Position numbers and translations under genes: made by a program. The notes under the pieces are model-generated. The model was not told the DNA's origin, did no database searches, and saw only the letters and a program-made list of their open reading frames with translations. This document shows positions 18,995 through 28,310 of a stretch of DNA of 64,000 nucleotides, piece after piece (the stretch's first letter is position 1; every line of letters begins with the position of its first letter). This DNA is from Longimicrobium sp. (GTDB lineage: Bacteria; Gemmatimonadota; Gemmatimonadetes; Longimicrobiales; Longimicrobiaceae): the NCBI RefSeq assembly GCF_035474595.1, contig NZ_DATIND010000091.1:1-64000 (forward strand). Reading direction: 5' to 3'.

Positions 18995-19165
18995 GCGGCC
19001 CTCTCCCCCCGGCTCCTCACCCGAAACTGCCTGGGGGAGGGGGAGACCTCATCGCGAGGAGGGGTTTTCGGCGCGCGCTGGATGCATCCTGCCCGCCAGG
19101 CTGGCCCCCTCCCCCGGCCCCTCCGCCCGCTCCGCGGGGGAGGGGAGAACTCACCGCGAGGAGCT
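18995..19165. repeat. Dispersed GC-rich hairpin repeat (copy 3)
   Basis: Same two-part repeat as at 12500: G-rich/C-rich halves around CATCCTGCCCGCC. It lies in the roughly 1-kb gap between the oxidase C promoter and the sigma-54-type activator. A further small inverted repeat (CCCCCTCCCG / CGGGAGGGGG) lies at about 19254-19278. The rest of 18709-19383 shows no supported gene. Confidence 0.65.
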
Positions 19166-19383
19166 TCCGGAGCGCCTCCCAAGCTAGGCAGGGCCTCGCA
19201 CCACGCGAGAATCCTACGAGTGCGCTACCACCTGCGCGCCCCGAACGAAGTTACCCCCTCCCGTTATCGGGAGGGGGTACGCGGCCCCAGCCGCGGGGGG
19301 AGGGCTCCGCAGCGGGCACAGCGGTCATCCACACACTGATGCAACGCGGCCCGCCGATGCCACGCACTCACGCACTTCCGCAC

Positions 19384-20418
19384 TCACGCACTTCGTATCT
19401 GCCTCAGCTTCTGCCGCAGCGTGTTGCGATGGATGCCCAGCATGCGCGCGGTGTCGCCCAGGTTGCCGCCGGTGAGGTCCAGCGCGCGGCGGATGTGGCG
19501 CCGCTCCAGCTCGCGCAGCGGGAGGAAGCGGTCGGCGTCGGGCTCGGGCGGGTCGGTGGCGCTCAGCACCTCGGGCGGCAGGTGCTCGGCGCGGAGGGCG
19601 TCGCCGTCGGCCACCAGGACGGCGCGCTCCATCACGTTGCGGAGCTGGCGCACGTTCCCCGGCCAGCCGTACGCCCGCAGCCGGTCTGCCGCCTCGGGCG
19701 CCAGCGCGCGCACCGGGCGCCCGTGCTCGGCCGCGAAGTGCTCCAGGAAGCGGCTGGCCAGCAGGTCCACGTCGTCGCCCCGCTCGCGAAGCGCGGGGAG
19801 CTGCACCACGACCACGGCCAGGCGGTAGTACAGGTCCTCGCGGAAGCGCCCGGCGGCGACCTCGGCCTCCAGGTCGCGGTTCGTCGCCGCGACGACGCGC
19901 ACGTCGACCCGGACGGAGGTCTCGCCGCCCACGCGCTCGATCTCGTGCTCCTGCAGGACGCGCAGGATCTTGGCCTGCATGGTGGGGCTCATGTCGCCCA
20001 CCTCGTCCAGGAACAGCGTGCCGCCGCTGGCGCGTTCGAAGCGCCCCAGCCGCCGCGCCGACGCGCCGGTGAAGGCGCCGCGCTCGTGCCCGAAGAGCTC
20101 GCTCTCCAGCAGCGTCTCGGGGATGGCGGCGCAGTTCACCGCCACGAACGGCCCGCGCGCGCGCCGGCTGCTCTCGTGGACGATGCGGGCCAGCAATTCC
20201 TTGCCGGTGCCGCTCTCGCCCTGCACCAGCACGGTGGCGGTACTGTCGGCCACCTGCCGCGCCACCTTCAGCGCCGCCAGCGCGCGCGGGCTGCGCGCCA
20301 GGAACGCGGCCTCGGCGGGCTCGCGCGGCGGCACGGCGCTCAGCACGCGCGCGGGCACGGCGGCCGCGGTGGCGGCGCTGCTGCGGTACGGAACCATGGG
20401 TCGGGTGGGCTCCCGCAT
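19384..20418 (-). CDS. Sigma-54-interacting transcriptional activator without sensor domain
   Basis: 344 residues. A short N-terminus of about 40 residues leads straight into an AAA+ sigma-54 activation domain: Walker A GESGTGKE near 66-73, the GAFTGA loop near 130, Walker [11 protein letters not shown] near 150, and an arginine-finger region. A C-terminal Fis-type helix-turn-helix follows ([16 protein letters not shown]). There is no receiver, GAF or PAS domain, so it resembles PspF-like activators controlled by a partner protein or by expression level. It sits 41 bases after gspK on the same strand and may be the last gene of the T2SS unit. Candidate targets are the secretion and oxidase genes, but I did not find a convincing -24/-12 promoter. 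Confidence 0.9.
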   Translation of the reverse strand: MREPTRPMVPYRSSAATAAAVPARVLSAVPPREPAEAAFLARSPRALAALKVARQVADSTATVLVQGESGTGKELLARIVHESSRRARGPFVAVNCAAIPETLLESELFGHERGAFTGASARRLGRFERASGGTLFLDEVGDMSPTMQAKILRVLQEHEIERVGGETSVRVDVRVVAATNRDLEAEVAAGRFREDLYYRLAVVVVQLPALRERGDDVDLLASRFLEHFAAEHGRPVRALAPEAADRLRAYGWPGNVRQLRNVMERAVLVADGDALRAEHLPPEVLSATDPPEPDADRFLPLRELERRHIRRALDLTGGNLGDTARMLGIHRNTLRQKLRQIRSA

Positions 20419-20459
20419 CGTTTCGTCAGGGATGGAGCGTCTGCCTTGCGGCTCGCGAT

Positions 20460-21377
20460 TCAGCGTTCCTCGATCTCCGTCAGCGGCGCCAGCCTGCCGC
20501 CCGCCAGCACCGCCACCGCGCGGATCCGCGCGCGCTCGGCCGGCCCCTTCCCCCGCGCCTCCACCCGCACCTCGCCATAACGCGGGGTGAAGGCGATGCG
20601 GGCCAGCAGCTCGGCCATCCGGTCCTGCACCCGCTCGCGCTCGCCGGGCCGGAGCGCCGCCACCACCTCGTACGCGCTGAGGAAGGGCGCGGCCCGCCGC
20701 CGCTCGATCACCGCCCGCGCGGAGCTCGCGTCGAACCCCGGCAGCGTCCGCAGCACCGCCATCGGCGCGGAGTTCAGGTTCACCCGGCCGTCGCCCGCCA
20801 CGCTCAGCAGGGGGGCCACGGCGCGGTACATCTCCCCCGTCACCCCCGGCACCTGGCGCAGCTCCTCCACCGTCCGGAAGGCGCCGGCGGGGGGGCGGAC
20901 CGCGGCGGCCAGGGTGTCTTCCGGCGCGGCGGCCCAGCGCGATCCGTTCTTCGCCCGCCAGTCCACGATCGCGTAGGCCATGGCGTAGCTCACGTCCGGC
21001 GACAGCCCGGCTGCCGTTCCCAGTGCGCGCAGCTCGGCGGCGGGGGCGAGATTGAGCTGCACCTTCGCGCGGGCGTCGGTGACGGTCACGCGCACCTTCA
21101 CGCCGTCGTAGTCCAGCTCCCCGGGGCGGACCACGGAGGTGTCGGTGGCGGGCGGAAGGCCGGCCGCGGACGAGGCGTTCAAGCGCGCGCGGAGCGCCTC
21201 CTCGGCATGGGCCAGCCCGCCGCGCGCGGCCCAGCGGGCGCGCCCGGCCAGGCGCGCCGCCGAGGCGCCGCGCAGGTCGCCACGGGCGCCGGACTGGAGC
21301 TCAGCGGCCAGGGCCGCAGCCAGGAGCAGCGCCCAGAGCACCGCAATCAGGGCGAAGCCCCGCCGGTCGGTGCGCAT
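20460..21377 (-). CDS. gspK: T2SS minor pseudopilin GspK
   Basis: 305 residues. The N-terminus has a prepilin-type G-F-A-L-I-A-V-L-W start with a hydrophobic helix (residues about 8-28). It lacks the usual Glu at +5, as is typical of GspK. A helical region with two SAM-like/helix-hairpin modules follows ([29 protein letters not shown]). GspK caps the pseudopilus tip with GspI and GspJ. ATG at 21377 follows GGAGGAA. It overlaps the end of gspJ by 77 bases in another frame, which suggests translational coupling. Confidence 0.85.
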   Translation of the reverse strand: MRTDRRGFALIAVLWALLLAAALAAELQSGARGDLRGASAARLAGRARWAARGGLAHAEEALRARLNASSAAGLPPATDTSVVRPGELDYDGVKVRVTVTDARAKVQLNLAPAAELRALGTAAGLSPDVSYAMAYAIVDWRAKNGSRWAAAPEDTLAAAVRPPAGAFRTVEELRQVPGVTGEMYRAVAPLLSVAGDGRVNLNSAPMAVLRTLPGFDASSARAVIERRRAAPFLSAYEVVAALRPGERERVQDRMAELLARIAFTPRYGEVRVEARGKGPAERARIRAVAVLAGGRLAPLTEIEER

Positions 21378-22050
21378 CCGTTCCTCCGCTCAGGGTCTGC
21401 AGGCCGGGCCTGAGCGGCACCCGCACCGGGAGCCGCAGCAGGTTGGGAAAGCCGCCCGCGCGCGGGTCGGCCGCGTACTCGGGGGCGGGGGTCACGCGAA
21501 GCTCCACCGCCTCGGGGAGCACCGAGTCCGACGCCCACGCGTCCGTCCAAACCTTCCGGTCGCGCAGGGTGAAGCGGTAGCGCACGTCCAGCCCCCCCGC
21601 CGCGCGGGCGACCACCAGCGTCTCGGCCGGCTCGCTCCGAGGTCCGAGCGAGGAGATCTCGGCCAGCAGCCCGGACGGGCCGAAGGAGGAGCGGCCGATC
21701 CAGAGCCGCACCCGCCGGGGTCCGGGACGCAGCGCGCCGCCGTCCTCCACCGCGAAGCTCAGCTCGTCGCGCGGGAGGCCGGCCGCGCGCCGGTCCGCGC
21801 CGTCGAAGCGCCCGCTGCCGTCGAAGAGCGCGGCGGCGCGCACCCACTCCTGCAGCGTCTCGCGCGCGCCGGCGCCGGGAATCGCCATCTCCCTGCCCCG
21901 CTCCGCCGCCCGCCGCGACGCCGCCAGCGACCCCACCACCCCGTACGCCGCCGCCGACACCGCGCCCGCCACCACGATGGCCACGAGGACCTCGACCAAG
22001 GTGAAGCCGGCGGTGGAGCGGGTGGATCGCAAGGTCGTCATGACGATCAT
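21301..22050 (-). CDS. gspJ: T2SS minor pseudopilin GspJ
   Basis: About 249 residues. Prepilin cleavage motif AG|FTLVEVLVAIVVAG with Glu+5 and a hydrophobic helix, then a beta-rich domain with LWIGRSSFGP and RYRFTLRDRKVW stretches. The size and position between gspI and gspK fit GspJ, which binds GspI and GspK in the pseudopilus tip complex. The start could be ATG at 22050 or 22041; neither has a strong ribosome site. The overlap with gspK is large. Confidence 0.8.
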   Translation of the reverse strand: MIVMTTLRSTRSTAGFTLVEVLVAIVVAGAVSAAAYGVVGSLAASRRAAERGREMAIPGAGARETLQEWVRAAALFDGSGRFDGADRRAAGLPRDELSFAVEDGGALRPGPRRVRLWIGRSSFGPSGLLAEISSLGPRSEPAETLVVARAAGGLDVRYRFTLRDRKVWTDAWASDSVLPEAVELRVTPAPEYAADPRAGGFPNLLRLPVRVPLRPGLQTLSGGTDAHRPAGLRPDCGALGAAPGCGPGR

Positions 22051-22129
22051 CAAGCACAGTTGGGATGGTGGTACTCATCGCCGGTTCGACATTCGTGCGC
22101 GGGCGCGGTGCCCGTGGAGCGGCCCACCC

Positions 22130-22290
22130 AGCCATCCCCGCATCACCGGAGGAGGGGCCAGCCAGGCGGGCAGAATCTCGCCCAACCAGGCCGCCGCCTC
22201 TCCTCTCGATCAGGTCTCCCCCTCCCCAGTCTGTTTTGGGGGAGGGGGCGGGGGGAGAGGGCCGCGGCGCCGGGAGACGCACCATCATCA
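22130..22290. repeat. Dispersed GC-rich hairpin repeat (copy 4, inverted)
   Basis: It fills most of the 285-base gap between gspI and gspJ. It reads as the reverse orientation of the copies at 12500 and 18995 (GCCAGGCGGGCAGAAT, then a GTCTCCCCCTCCCC half opposite a GGGGGAGGGGGCGG half). Confidence 0.6.
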
Positions 22291-22335
22291 TCCCCCGCCA
22301 ATCCTCCTGTCCCCTGTCCCCTGTCCCCCTCCGCA

Positions 22336-22734
22336 CTACCGCCCGCTGAACTCCGGCAGCATCTCGGGGCGATGGAACGTCGTCTCCAGCGAGTAGCTGC
22401 CGCCGGGCCAGTCGACCACCACCGCGGCGCGGATCAGCGCGGGCGACTGCGGCTCGGTGCGCAGGAGCGCGTGCCACGTCCATCCGCCGTACGGCGCCGC
22501 GAACCGTCCCTCGCGCGGCGCCAGGTACGCGGCCAGCGAGTCGGGCGGGAGAAGCGACAGCTCTTCCATCCGCGCCTCGGCCAGCGCCACGGCCTCGCGC
22601 GCGGGGCCGACCTTCGCCTCGTTCACCAGCGCCTGCCGCGCGGCGCCGAGGAGCGGCACCAGGGCGACGGCCACGATCAGCAGCGCCACCACCGCCTCGA
22701 TCAGCGTGAAGCCGCCGCGGTCAGCGAGCCGCAT
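22336..22734 (-). CDS. gspI: T2SS minor pseudopilin GspI
   Basis: 132 residues, typical for GspI. GG|FTLIEAVVALLIVAVALVPLL is the prepilin cleavage site plus hydrophobic helix with Glu+5, followed by LAEARMEEL, a stretch characteristic of GspI/PilV proteins. The start at 22734 overlaps the end of gspH by 14 bases, so translation is probably coupled. Confidence 0.85.
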   Translation of the reverse strand: MRLADRGGFTLIEAVVALLIVAVALVPLLGAARQALVNEAKVGPAREAVALAEARMEELSLLPPDSLAAYLAPREGRFAAPYGGWTWHALLRTEPQSPALIRAAVVVDWPGGSYSLETTFHRPEMLPEFSGR

Positions 22735-23179
22735 GCGCCGCCCCGCTCCAGGCGTCCACCGTGATGTCGATGCGCCCGCCCGCGTCCGCCACGCCGATGC
22801 GGTCGGCGCGGGCGCGGCCGGCGGCGTCGAAGCTCACCCGCGCCGCGTCTCCACCCGCGCGGCCGGCCACGACGCGCCCGTCGGCGGGGAGCGGGAGCGT
22901 GCCCGCGCGCAGGGTGTCGCGCGCGCCGTCGTCCGCGTCGGCGGTGACCGCGAAGGCGCCGTCGCCGGGGCGCACCTCCACGCGGACGGGGGTGCCGCGC
23001 GTGGCCGCATCGGCGCGGGCGCGGGCGAGCACGTGCAGCAGGCTGTCCGCGGCGGCGCCGGCGCTCCGCTCGTGCGGCGGCCGCAGCGCGGGAACCGCCA
23101 CCGAAGCGGCGATCGCCAGCATCGCCATCACCACCAGCAGCTCGATCAGGGTGAAGCCGCGCGTGGCCCACCCGAGCAT
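22721..23179 (-). CDS. gspH: T2SS minor pseudopilin GspH
   Basis: 152 residues from the ATG at 23179. RG|FTLIELLVVMAMLAIAAS is a clear prepilin peptidase site and helix, followed by a GspH/FimT-like beta domain (RARADAATRGTPVRVEV). The longer frame to 23371 runs through the dispersed repeat and was rejected. Confidence 0.85.
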   Translation of the reverse strand: MLGWATRGFTLIELLVVMAMLAIAASVAVPALRPPHERSAGAAADSLLHVLARARADAATRGTPVRVEVRPGDGAFAVTADADDGARDTLRAGTLPLPADGRVVAGRAGGDAARVSFDAAGRARADRIGVADAGGRIDITVDAWSGAAHAAR

Positions 23180-23199
23180 CCCCGCATCTCCGAAAGCTC

Positions 23200-23360
23200 C
23201 CCCGCGCTGAGTTCTCCCCTCCCCCGCGGAGCGGGCGGAGGGGCCGGGGGAGAGGGCCAGCCGGGCGGGCAGGGCGCATCCTCTCCGCGCGGCGATCTCT
23301 CCTCGCGCCGAGGTCCCATCATCCCCCAATCGGTCTGGAGGGAGGAGGCAGGGGGAGATG
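23200..23360. repeat. Dispersed GC-rich hairpin repeat (copy 5, inverted)
   Basis: It fills the gap between gspD and gspH. The CCGCGGAGCGGGCGGAGG half and the GGGCGGGCAGGGCGCATCC spacer match the reverse of the copies at 12500 and 18995. It sits inside the T2SS operon, so it is either transcribed as an intercistronic hairpin or splits the operon. Confidence 0.65.
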
Positions 23361-23375
23361 GAGATCTCCATCTCC

Positions 23376-25058
23376 CTAATTCCTCCGCCTTACGTCCACT
23401 AATGCCACTTCATCGGACTCGGGCGTGGGGGTGCCGCCGCCCTGCGGGGGCTGCTGCGGCTGCGCGGGCTGCGGGGCGATCAGCGGCGTGCCCGCGCGCG
23501 GGCGGCCGGGGGCGCCGGTGGTGTCCTGCTGGCTCTTCCAGAAGAGCGGGATCGAGTCCGGGAGCGCGCGGTCCAGCCGCTCGGTGCGGTCGCGCACCAT
23601 CTGCGTGGCGCTGTCCATGTCCGCGTCGCTGTACAGCACGTGCGGGACGAGGAAAAGGAAGAGCTCGGTCGACGTCTTCTGCCGGCTGGTGGAGCGGAAG
23701 AGCGCGCCCAGGATGGGGATGTCCTTGAGGATCGGGATCCCCGAGTTGCTGCTGTTGCGCTGGTGGTCGATGAGGCCGCCGATGACCACCGTGTGCCCGT
23801 CCTGCACCAGCAGCCGCGTCTCCGCCTCGCGCGTGGAGATGATGGGCGCGCCGAACTGCGTCTCGCTGGTCGCGTTGCTCACCTCCTGCAGGATGGCCAG
23901 CGTCACGTAGCCGTCCGGGTTCACCGTGGGGCGGATGGTGAGCTGCGTGCCCACGTCGCGGTACTGGATCACCTGGTCGCGCACCGCGTTGTCGGTGGGC
24001 AGCGAGCGGGAGATCTGGATGAACGGCCGCTGGTCGCCCACCAGGATGCGCGCGGGCTCGTTGTTCTGCGCCATGATGACGGGGCGCGAGAGGATGGTGA
24101 CCTCGCCGCTGGCCGCCAGCGCGTGCAGGATGACGTTGGCCTGCACGTTCCCCAGCTTCAGGATGCGCAGTGCCACGTCGCCCGCCGTGCCGCCGATCAG
24201 CTCGCCGCCGATGGTGGTGCTCCCCTCGTTGCCGATGGTCTGCGTCGGCACCCGGACGTCCACCCCCAGCCCGAACTGGCTGTTGCGGCGCACCTCGGCG
24301 ATCACCACCTCGATCATCACCTGCAGCGGGCGCGTGTCCAGCTGGTCGATGGCCTGCCGCAGCGTCTCGTAGTCCGCCGGGGTGGCGCGGATCAGCAAGG
24401 CGTTCGTCCGCGCGTCGGCGAAGATCTGCACCTGGCCCTGCAGCGCCGCGTTCATCCCCGGCTGCGCGCGGGGGACGCGCGGCTGGCCGTTGGCGTCCAG
24501 CGACTGCCCGCGCAGCTGCTCGGTGAGCGACTGCGCGCGGTCCTGCCCCGCCGCCCCGTCGCCGATGCCGAAGAGCGCGCCGATGCTGCGGGCCATGTCC
24601 TCGGCCGGCGCGTGGCGCAGGCGGTGGACGAACACGCGCACCGAGCCGTCCTGCGGCCCCGCGTACGCCGGCGACGCGGCCTGCGGCTGCGCCGCCCGCG
24701 CGGCCGCCGCCTCGTTGGGCACGATGCGCAGCAGCCCGGCGCCCTCGTCCTTCAGCTCCAGCTGGTTGGCCTGCAGCAGCGAGTTCAGGTAAACGCGCAG
24801 CTGCGACGGCGCCACCGGCTGCGTGGTGCGCAGCGTCACCGTCTTCTGCGGCAGGTCGCCGTACACCACGTTCAGCCCCGCCGCGTCCGCCAGCGCGGCC
24901 ACGACCAGGCGCATGTCGGTGTTCTGGAAGTCCACCTGCACGCCGCCCGGCGTGCGGATGACCCCCGCCGGCTGCTGCTGCCCCGCGGCCGGCGTCGTCA
25001 TGACGGCGGTGGCGGCGAGGATCGCCGCGGCGGCCGCGGCGACCGCGCGCCTGACCAC
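23376..25058 (-). CDS. gspD: T2SS outer-membrane secretin GspD
   Basis: About 560 residues from a GTG at 25058, chosen because it opens a signal peptide (AAAAAAILAATAVMTTPAAGQ). N-domains follow (VQVDFQNTDMRLVVAALADAAGLNVV; the ring-forming FADARTNALLIRATPADYETLRQAIDQLD). The C-terminal secretin domain carries VPTQTIGNEGSTT, NNEPARILVGDQRPF and the VVIGGLIDHQRNSSNSGIPILKDIPILGALF signature. It forms the outer-membrane channel of the T2SS. It is shorter than typical E. coli GspD (about 650 residues), with fewer N-domains. The frame extends 260 codons further upstream but through repeat sequence. Confidence 0.9.
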   Translation of the reverse strand: MVRRAVAAAAAAILAATAVMTTPAAGQQQPAGVIRTPGGVQVDFQNTDMRLVVAALADAAGLNVVYGDLPQKTVTLRTTQPVAPSQLRVYLNSLLQANQLELKDEGAGLLRIVPNEAAAARAAQPQAASPAYAGPQDGSVRVFVHRLRHAPAEDMARSIGALFGIGDGAAGQDRAQSLTEQLRGQSLDANGQPRVPRAQPGMNAALQGQVQIFADARTNALLIRATPADYETLRQAIDQLDTRPLQVMIEVVIAEVRRNSQFGLGVDVRVPTQTIGNEGSTTIGGELIGGTAGDVALRILKLGNVQANVILHALAASGEVTILSRPVIMAQNNEPARILVGDQRPFIQISRSLPTDNAVRDQVIQYRDVGTQLTIRPTVNPDGYVTLAILQEVSNATSETQFGAPIISTREAETRLLVQDGHTVVIGGLIDHQRNSSNSGIPILKDIPILGALFRSTSRQKTSTELFLFLVPHVLYSDADMDSATQMVRDRTERLDRALPDSIPLFWKSQQDTTGAPGRPRAGTPLIAPQPAQPQQPPQGGGTPTPESDEVALVDVRRRN

Positions 25059-25096
25059 CCGTGCGCGGCCGGGCCCGGTGGCGGGGCCAGGCCCCG

Positions 25097-25285
25097 CACC
25101 GGCGGCTGAAGCCGCAGCAACAACCACGGGAAGCCTCGCAAACCGCGCGAGGCTGTTCGGTTCGGCGCCAGTGCGCGAAGGCGGGTTTTGGGCCCGGCCG
25201 GTCCCCGCGCGAGCCTCCGAAGCCGCGGCGAAGGTCCCGGCGCGAGTCCGCGAAGGCGGACTTTGGGCCGTTGTTGCCGCGAATT
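25097..25285. repeat. Second dispersed repeat class between gspC and gspD
   Basis: The segment with GCAGCAACAACCACGGGAAG and CGCGAGGCTGTTCGG recurs reverse-complemented at about 35085-35160. It is followed by two related GCGAAGGCGG(G/A)(C/T)TTTGGGCC units. It lies between the gspC stop and the likely gspD start. No separate gene is supported. Confidence 0.6.
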
Positions 25286-25333
25286 CATTCGCCCTCGGGT
25301 CCCGGCGGCGGGTGGGCGCTCCAGCTTCCGATG

Positions 25334-25855
25334 TCACTCCGAACCTCCGGACTTCAGGACGAGGGTGGTGTCGTGGCCGGCCAGGGTGGCGCTTCCGGGC
25401 GTCACCTTCACCAGGCGGAACTGGTCGATCGGCTGCCCCAGGCGCACCACCTTCCCCTCGCCCGACGGGCCGGCGATGGCGGCCAGCCCGCCGCTCTCGG
25501 TGACCACGGTGCCGAGGAGGCGGTAGACGTAGACGGGCGGCGGCGCGGCGGCCACCGCCGGCGTGGCGACCGGGGCGGGCGCGGGCTCGCCGGGCATGCG
25601 GTAGCGCCCGGGCGGCCGGCGGCGGTCCGCGCGGAACGGGTCGCGCTCCACCGCGGTGAGGACCACGCGGTCGGACGCGTCCCGCCGGGCCACGCGCACC
25701 TCCGGCATCGCCGCGACGGCGCGGGCGCGCGGCGCGCGGGGGAGCGGCTGCACGTCGCGCCACTCCGCGAACGCCATCACCGCCAGCGCCGCGGTGGCGA
25801 CCAGCGCCGCGGCCGAGGCGCGCGAGGCCAGCGTCCACCTCGCCAGCGCGCTCAT
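25334..25855 (-). CDS. gspC: T2SS inner-membrane/periplasmic GspC-like protein
   Basis: 173 residues: a short cytoplasmic N-terminus, one membrane helix (residues about 12-30), a Pro/Ala linker, then an HR-like domain (YVYRLLGTVVTESGGLAAI, with GEGKVVRLGQPIDQFRLVKV). This matches GspC/PilP architecture linking the inner-membrane platform to the secretin. There is no PDZ domain, so it is short for GspC. It overlaps gspM by an ATGA junction and precedes gspD. Confidence 0.75.
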   Translation of the reverse strand: MSALARWTLASRASAAALVATAALAVMAFAEWRDVQPLPRAPRARAVAAMPEVRVARRDASDRVVLTAVERDPFRADRRRPPGRYRMPGEPAPAPVATPAVAAAPPPVYVYRLLGTVVTESGGLAAIAGPSGEGKVVRLGQPIDQFRLVKVTPGSATLAGHDTTLVLKSGGSE

Positions 25856-26514
25856 CGCCCCGCCTCCGCGCTGTCGCGCTGCGCGGGAACGGGCTTCCCC
25901 GTCGCCAGCGCGTAGCCAGTGGCCGTGAAGCCGAAGCGGATGATCTCGCTCCCGCCGCCCGGGGCGACGAAGAACGGCGTCGGCGAGTACGACGCGCCGG
26001 CCGAGACCGGCCCGTCGTCCGCCTCGATCTTCAGCTCGTCCACGCGCACCAGCTTGGGCCCGTTCTCCAGCATCTGCAGAAAGGTCATCAACCCCTCCAG
26101 GTCCGCCTCGCCGGTCACCGCCACGGGGAGCGCGGTGATGCCGCCGCCCGCGTCGCGCACCGGCGCGGGGTCCACGCGGGTGACGTTGGCGCCGCCCATC
26201 CGCGCCAGCGAGCGGACGTAGCCCGCCACCGCCGCCCCTGCCGCCGCGTCGTCGTTCCCGCCCGTCAGCCGCGGCGCAACGGCGAGCAGCTTCTTCGCCC
26301 CGTCCCCAAACGCGGTGGGGAACGACCTGGCCTGCGCCAGCAATTCCAGCTCGCGGCGGAGCAGCCCCTGCTCGTCGCGCAGCTTCGCCTTCGCCGCAGA
26401 GAGAGCATGGAGATAGGGGGCGAGGACGAGCGACCACAGCAGCGCGGGAACGACGAACGCCATCCCCAGCGCGATGGTGCGCCGGTCGCGCGGGGTGATG
26501 CGGATCGCCCTCAT
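25852..26514 (-). CDS. gspM: T2SS GspM / PilO-like protein
   Basis: 220 residues. One N-terminal membrane helix (IALGMAFVVPALLWSLVLAPYL) is followed by a coiled coil (AAKAKLRDEQGLLRRELELL) and a ferredoxin-like domain (VTGEADLEGLMTFLQMLEN). This is the usual layout of GspM/PilO, which pairs with GspL in the assembly platform. Its start overlaps the gspL stop by four bases. Confidence 0.75.
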   Translation of the reverse strand: MRAIRITPRDRRTIALGMAFVVPALLWSLVLAPYLHALSAAKAKLRDEQGLLRRELELLAQARSFPTAFGDGAKKLLAVAPRLTGGNDDAAAGAAVAGYVRSLARMGGANVTRVDPAPVRDAGGGITALPVAVTGEADLEGLMTFLQMLENGPKLVRVDELKIEADDGPVSAGASYSPTPFFVAPGGGSEIIRFGFTATGYALATGKPVPAQRDSAEAGR

Positions 26515-27926
26515 TGCCGCCTCCCCGGCGCGGCGCGGAAGGCGGCCACGTCGAACCGCTCCCCCGCATCCCCCTGCTCCCAGCGGACGGGCGCGGCGAG
26601 GGAGACGCGCTCGAAGTGGCGGCTGGCCTCCAGCGCAGGAACGACCGCGGAGGCCGAGCGCGCCACCCCCGCCAGCCGCATCCCCGCCGAGTCGCCCGCC
26701 AGGGTGCGCAGGTGCGCCGAGTCGGGGAGCGCGCGGGCCAGCGCGGCGATCTCGCCGGTCCACGCGGGCGCGGCGGACTCGAGCGCGGCCAGCGTCTGCA
26801 GCCGCCCGCGGACGCGCTCCACCGCGGCGCGGGCCTCCAGCGCGTCGTTCACCGGCTTGCGGATCTCGTGGCGCTTGGCCTCGATCGCCGCCACCTCGCG
26901 CCGCACGCCGTCCAGGTGCAGCCCCGCCGCGGAAGCGAGCAGGACCGCCGACGCGGCGGAGAACACCATCGCCCTGCGCTTCGCCGCACGGGTGCGGGAG
27001 ACGAGGATCGATTCGGGAAGGAGCGCCGGCGCCGATCCCCCGGCCCGCGCCGCGCCGAGCGCGATCACCGCCTCGGCGGGGAGCCGCTCCAGCGCGGCGT
27101 TCGATGCCACGCGGCCGGCGAAGCGCTCGTCGTCCAGCAGCGCCGCGCGGACCTCGGCCGCCCCGTCCTCCGCGCCGCAGACGGCGATCACGCCGCACCC
27201 GGCCAGCTCCTCGTCGCCATGCAGCGCCGCCAGGACGCGCTCGGCCAGCGAGGGGTGATCGGGAGATGCGAACGCGGCCAGGGGCTGGATGCGCGCGGGC
27301 TGCCCGGCGACCAGCACCAGCAGCTCGGGCCCCGCCGCCGTGCAGGCGATGACGGCGGTGCGACCGAACTTCGCGGACGGCACCAGCGCGCGGACCCCCG
27401 CCGCCAGCGCCGCCGCCGCGGGCACCATCGTTCCCACCCGGAACCCCGCCGCCGCGCACGCCGCGGCGATGGTCTCGGCGAGGGCGGCCGGGGCGCAGGC
27501 GGCCAGCGCCGGCGCGAGCGAGCCGGTGTGGGGCAGCGGCAGGCGCACGGCGTCGGCCACCAGCGCCTCGTCGCGCACGGCGAAGTGGCGGCGCGCGCCG
27601 CGGCGGACCAGCGCGGCCAGCTCGCCGCGGCGCACGGGCGGCAGCGACAGCACGCGGGCGTGCGCCAGCCGCCGCAGCAGCGCCACGTCCACGGTGCCGC
27701 GGGTGGCGCCCAGCTCGCGGGCCAGGTCGCGCAGCGCCTCCTCCAGCGCCGGCCACCCGTCGTCCGACGGCGGCGCCAGCGGGCACGACAGCACCTCGGC
27801 CGGGCGCGGCGCCAGCAGGCCGCGCAGCCGGACGGCGACGAGGTGGTCCGGCGCCAGCGCCAGCGCCAGCCGCGCGGGCATCCACCCGCGCCGGCGCCGC
27901 GCATCAACCAATGAGGATGGGCTCAT
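26511..27926 (-). CDS. gspL: T2SS GspL-like assembly platform protein
   Basis: About 471 residues. An actin-like cytoplasmic domain (residues about 15-310, with repeated Ala-rich helices) is followed by one membrane helix (AMVFSAASAVLLASAAGLHL, near 325-345) and a PilN-like periplasmic domain with a coiled coil (VRREVAAIEAKRHEI). GspL recruits the GspE ATPase. ATG at 27926 is used; a GTG two codons upstream is possible, and no strong ribosome site is visible. It is separated from gspF by 384 bases of repeat-rich DNA. Confidence 0.75.
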   Translation of the reverse strand: MSPSSLVDARRRRGWMPARLALALAPDHLVAVRLRGLLAPRPAEVLSCPLAPPSDDGWPALEEALRDLARELGATRGTVDVALLRRLAHARVLSLPPVRRGELAALVRRGARRHFAVRDEALVADAVRLPLPHTGSLAPALAACAPAALAETIAAACAAAGFRVGTMVPAAAALAAGVRALVPSAKFGRTAVIACTAAGPELLVLVAGQPARIQPLAAFASPDHPSLAERVLAALHGDEELAGCGVIAVCGAEDGAAEVRAALLDDERFAGRVASNAALERLPAEAVIALGAARAGGSAPALLPESILVSRTRAAKRRAMVFSAASAVLLASAAGLHLDGVRREVAAIEAKRHEIRKPVNDALEARAAVERVRGRLQTLAALESAAPAWTGEIAALARALPDSAHLRTLAGDSAGMRLAGVARSASAVVPALEASRHFERVSLAAPVRWEQGDAGERFDVAAFRAAPGRRQ

Positions 27927-28034
27927 GGTCACACATCACTTCGGGGAACCGCGTTTCCGGCTTCTAACCACGATCTGCATCCATCCCGACGCTCATCCAT
28001 CAAACAGGGCTGCTGTCCTGCATCTTCACACCTG

Positions 28035-28305
28035 ATCTACATCCTGCCCGCCTGGCTGGCCCTCTCCCCCCGGCCCCCGCCCCCCAAAACAGCCAGGGGG
28101 AGGGGGAGAGCTCAGCGTGGAGGAAGCTTCTGCGCGTCTCCAGAGCTCTCCGCGTCTCGAACTCCTCCGCGTCTCCGCGTGAGAACGACTGTCGTTCGAC
28201 TCCGCACCGTCGAACGATCGTTCGCACGAATGCAGGACCGCAGTCCCGCAGGGACTTTGTGCTCTTGTTGCCCCCGACCTCGGTCGGGGGGAGGGGGAGA
28301 TGCCC
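28035..28305. repeat. Dispersed hairpin repeats between gspF and gspL
   Basis: A partial copy of the CATCCTGCCCGCC / GGGGGAGGGGGAGAGCTCA repeat lies at about 28040-28120. A second short C-run/G-run hairpin (CCCCCGACCTCGGTCGGGGG) lies at about 28269-28288. Between them are CGCGTCTCCGCGTGAG-type words, seen elsewhere in inverted pairs. The remainder of the 384-base gap shows no gene. Confidence 0.55.
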
Positions 28306-28310
28306 GCGTC

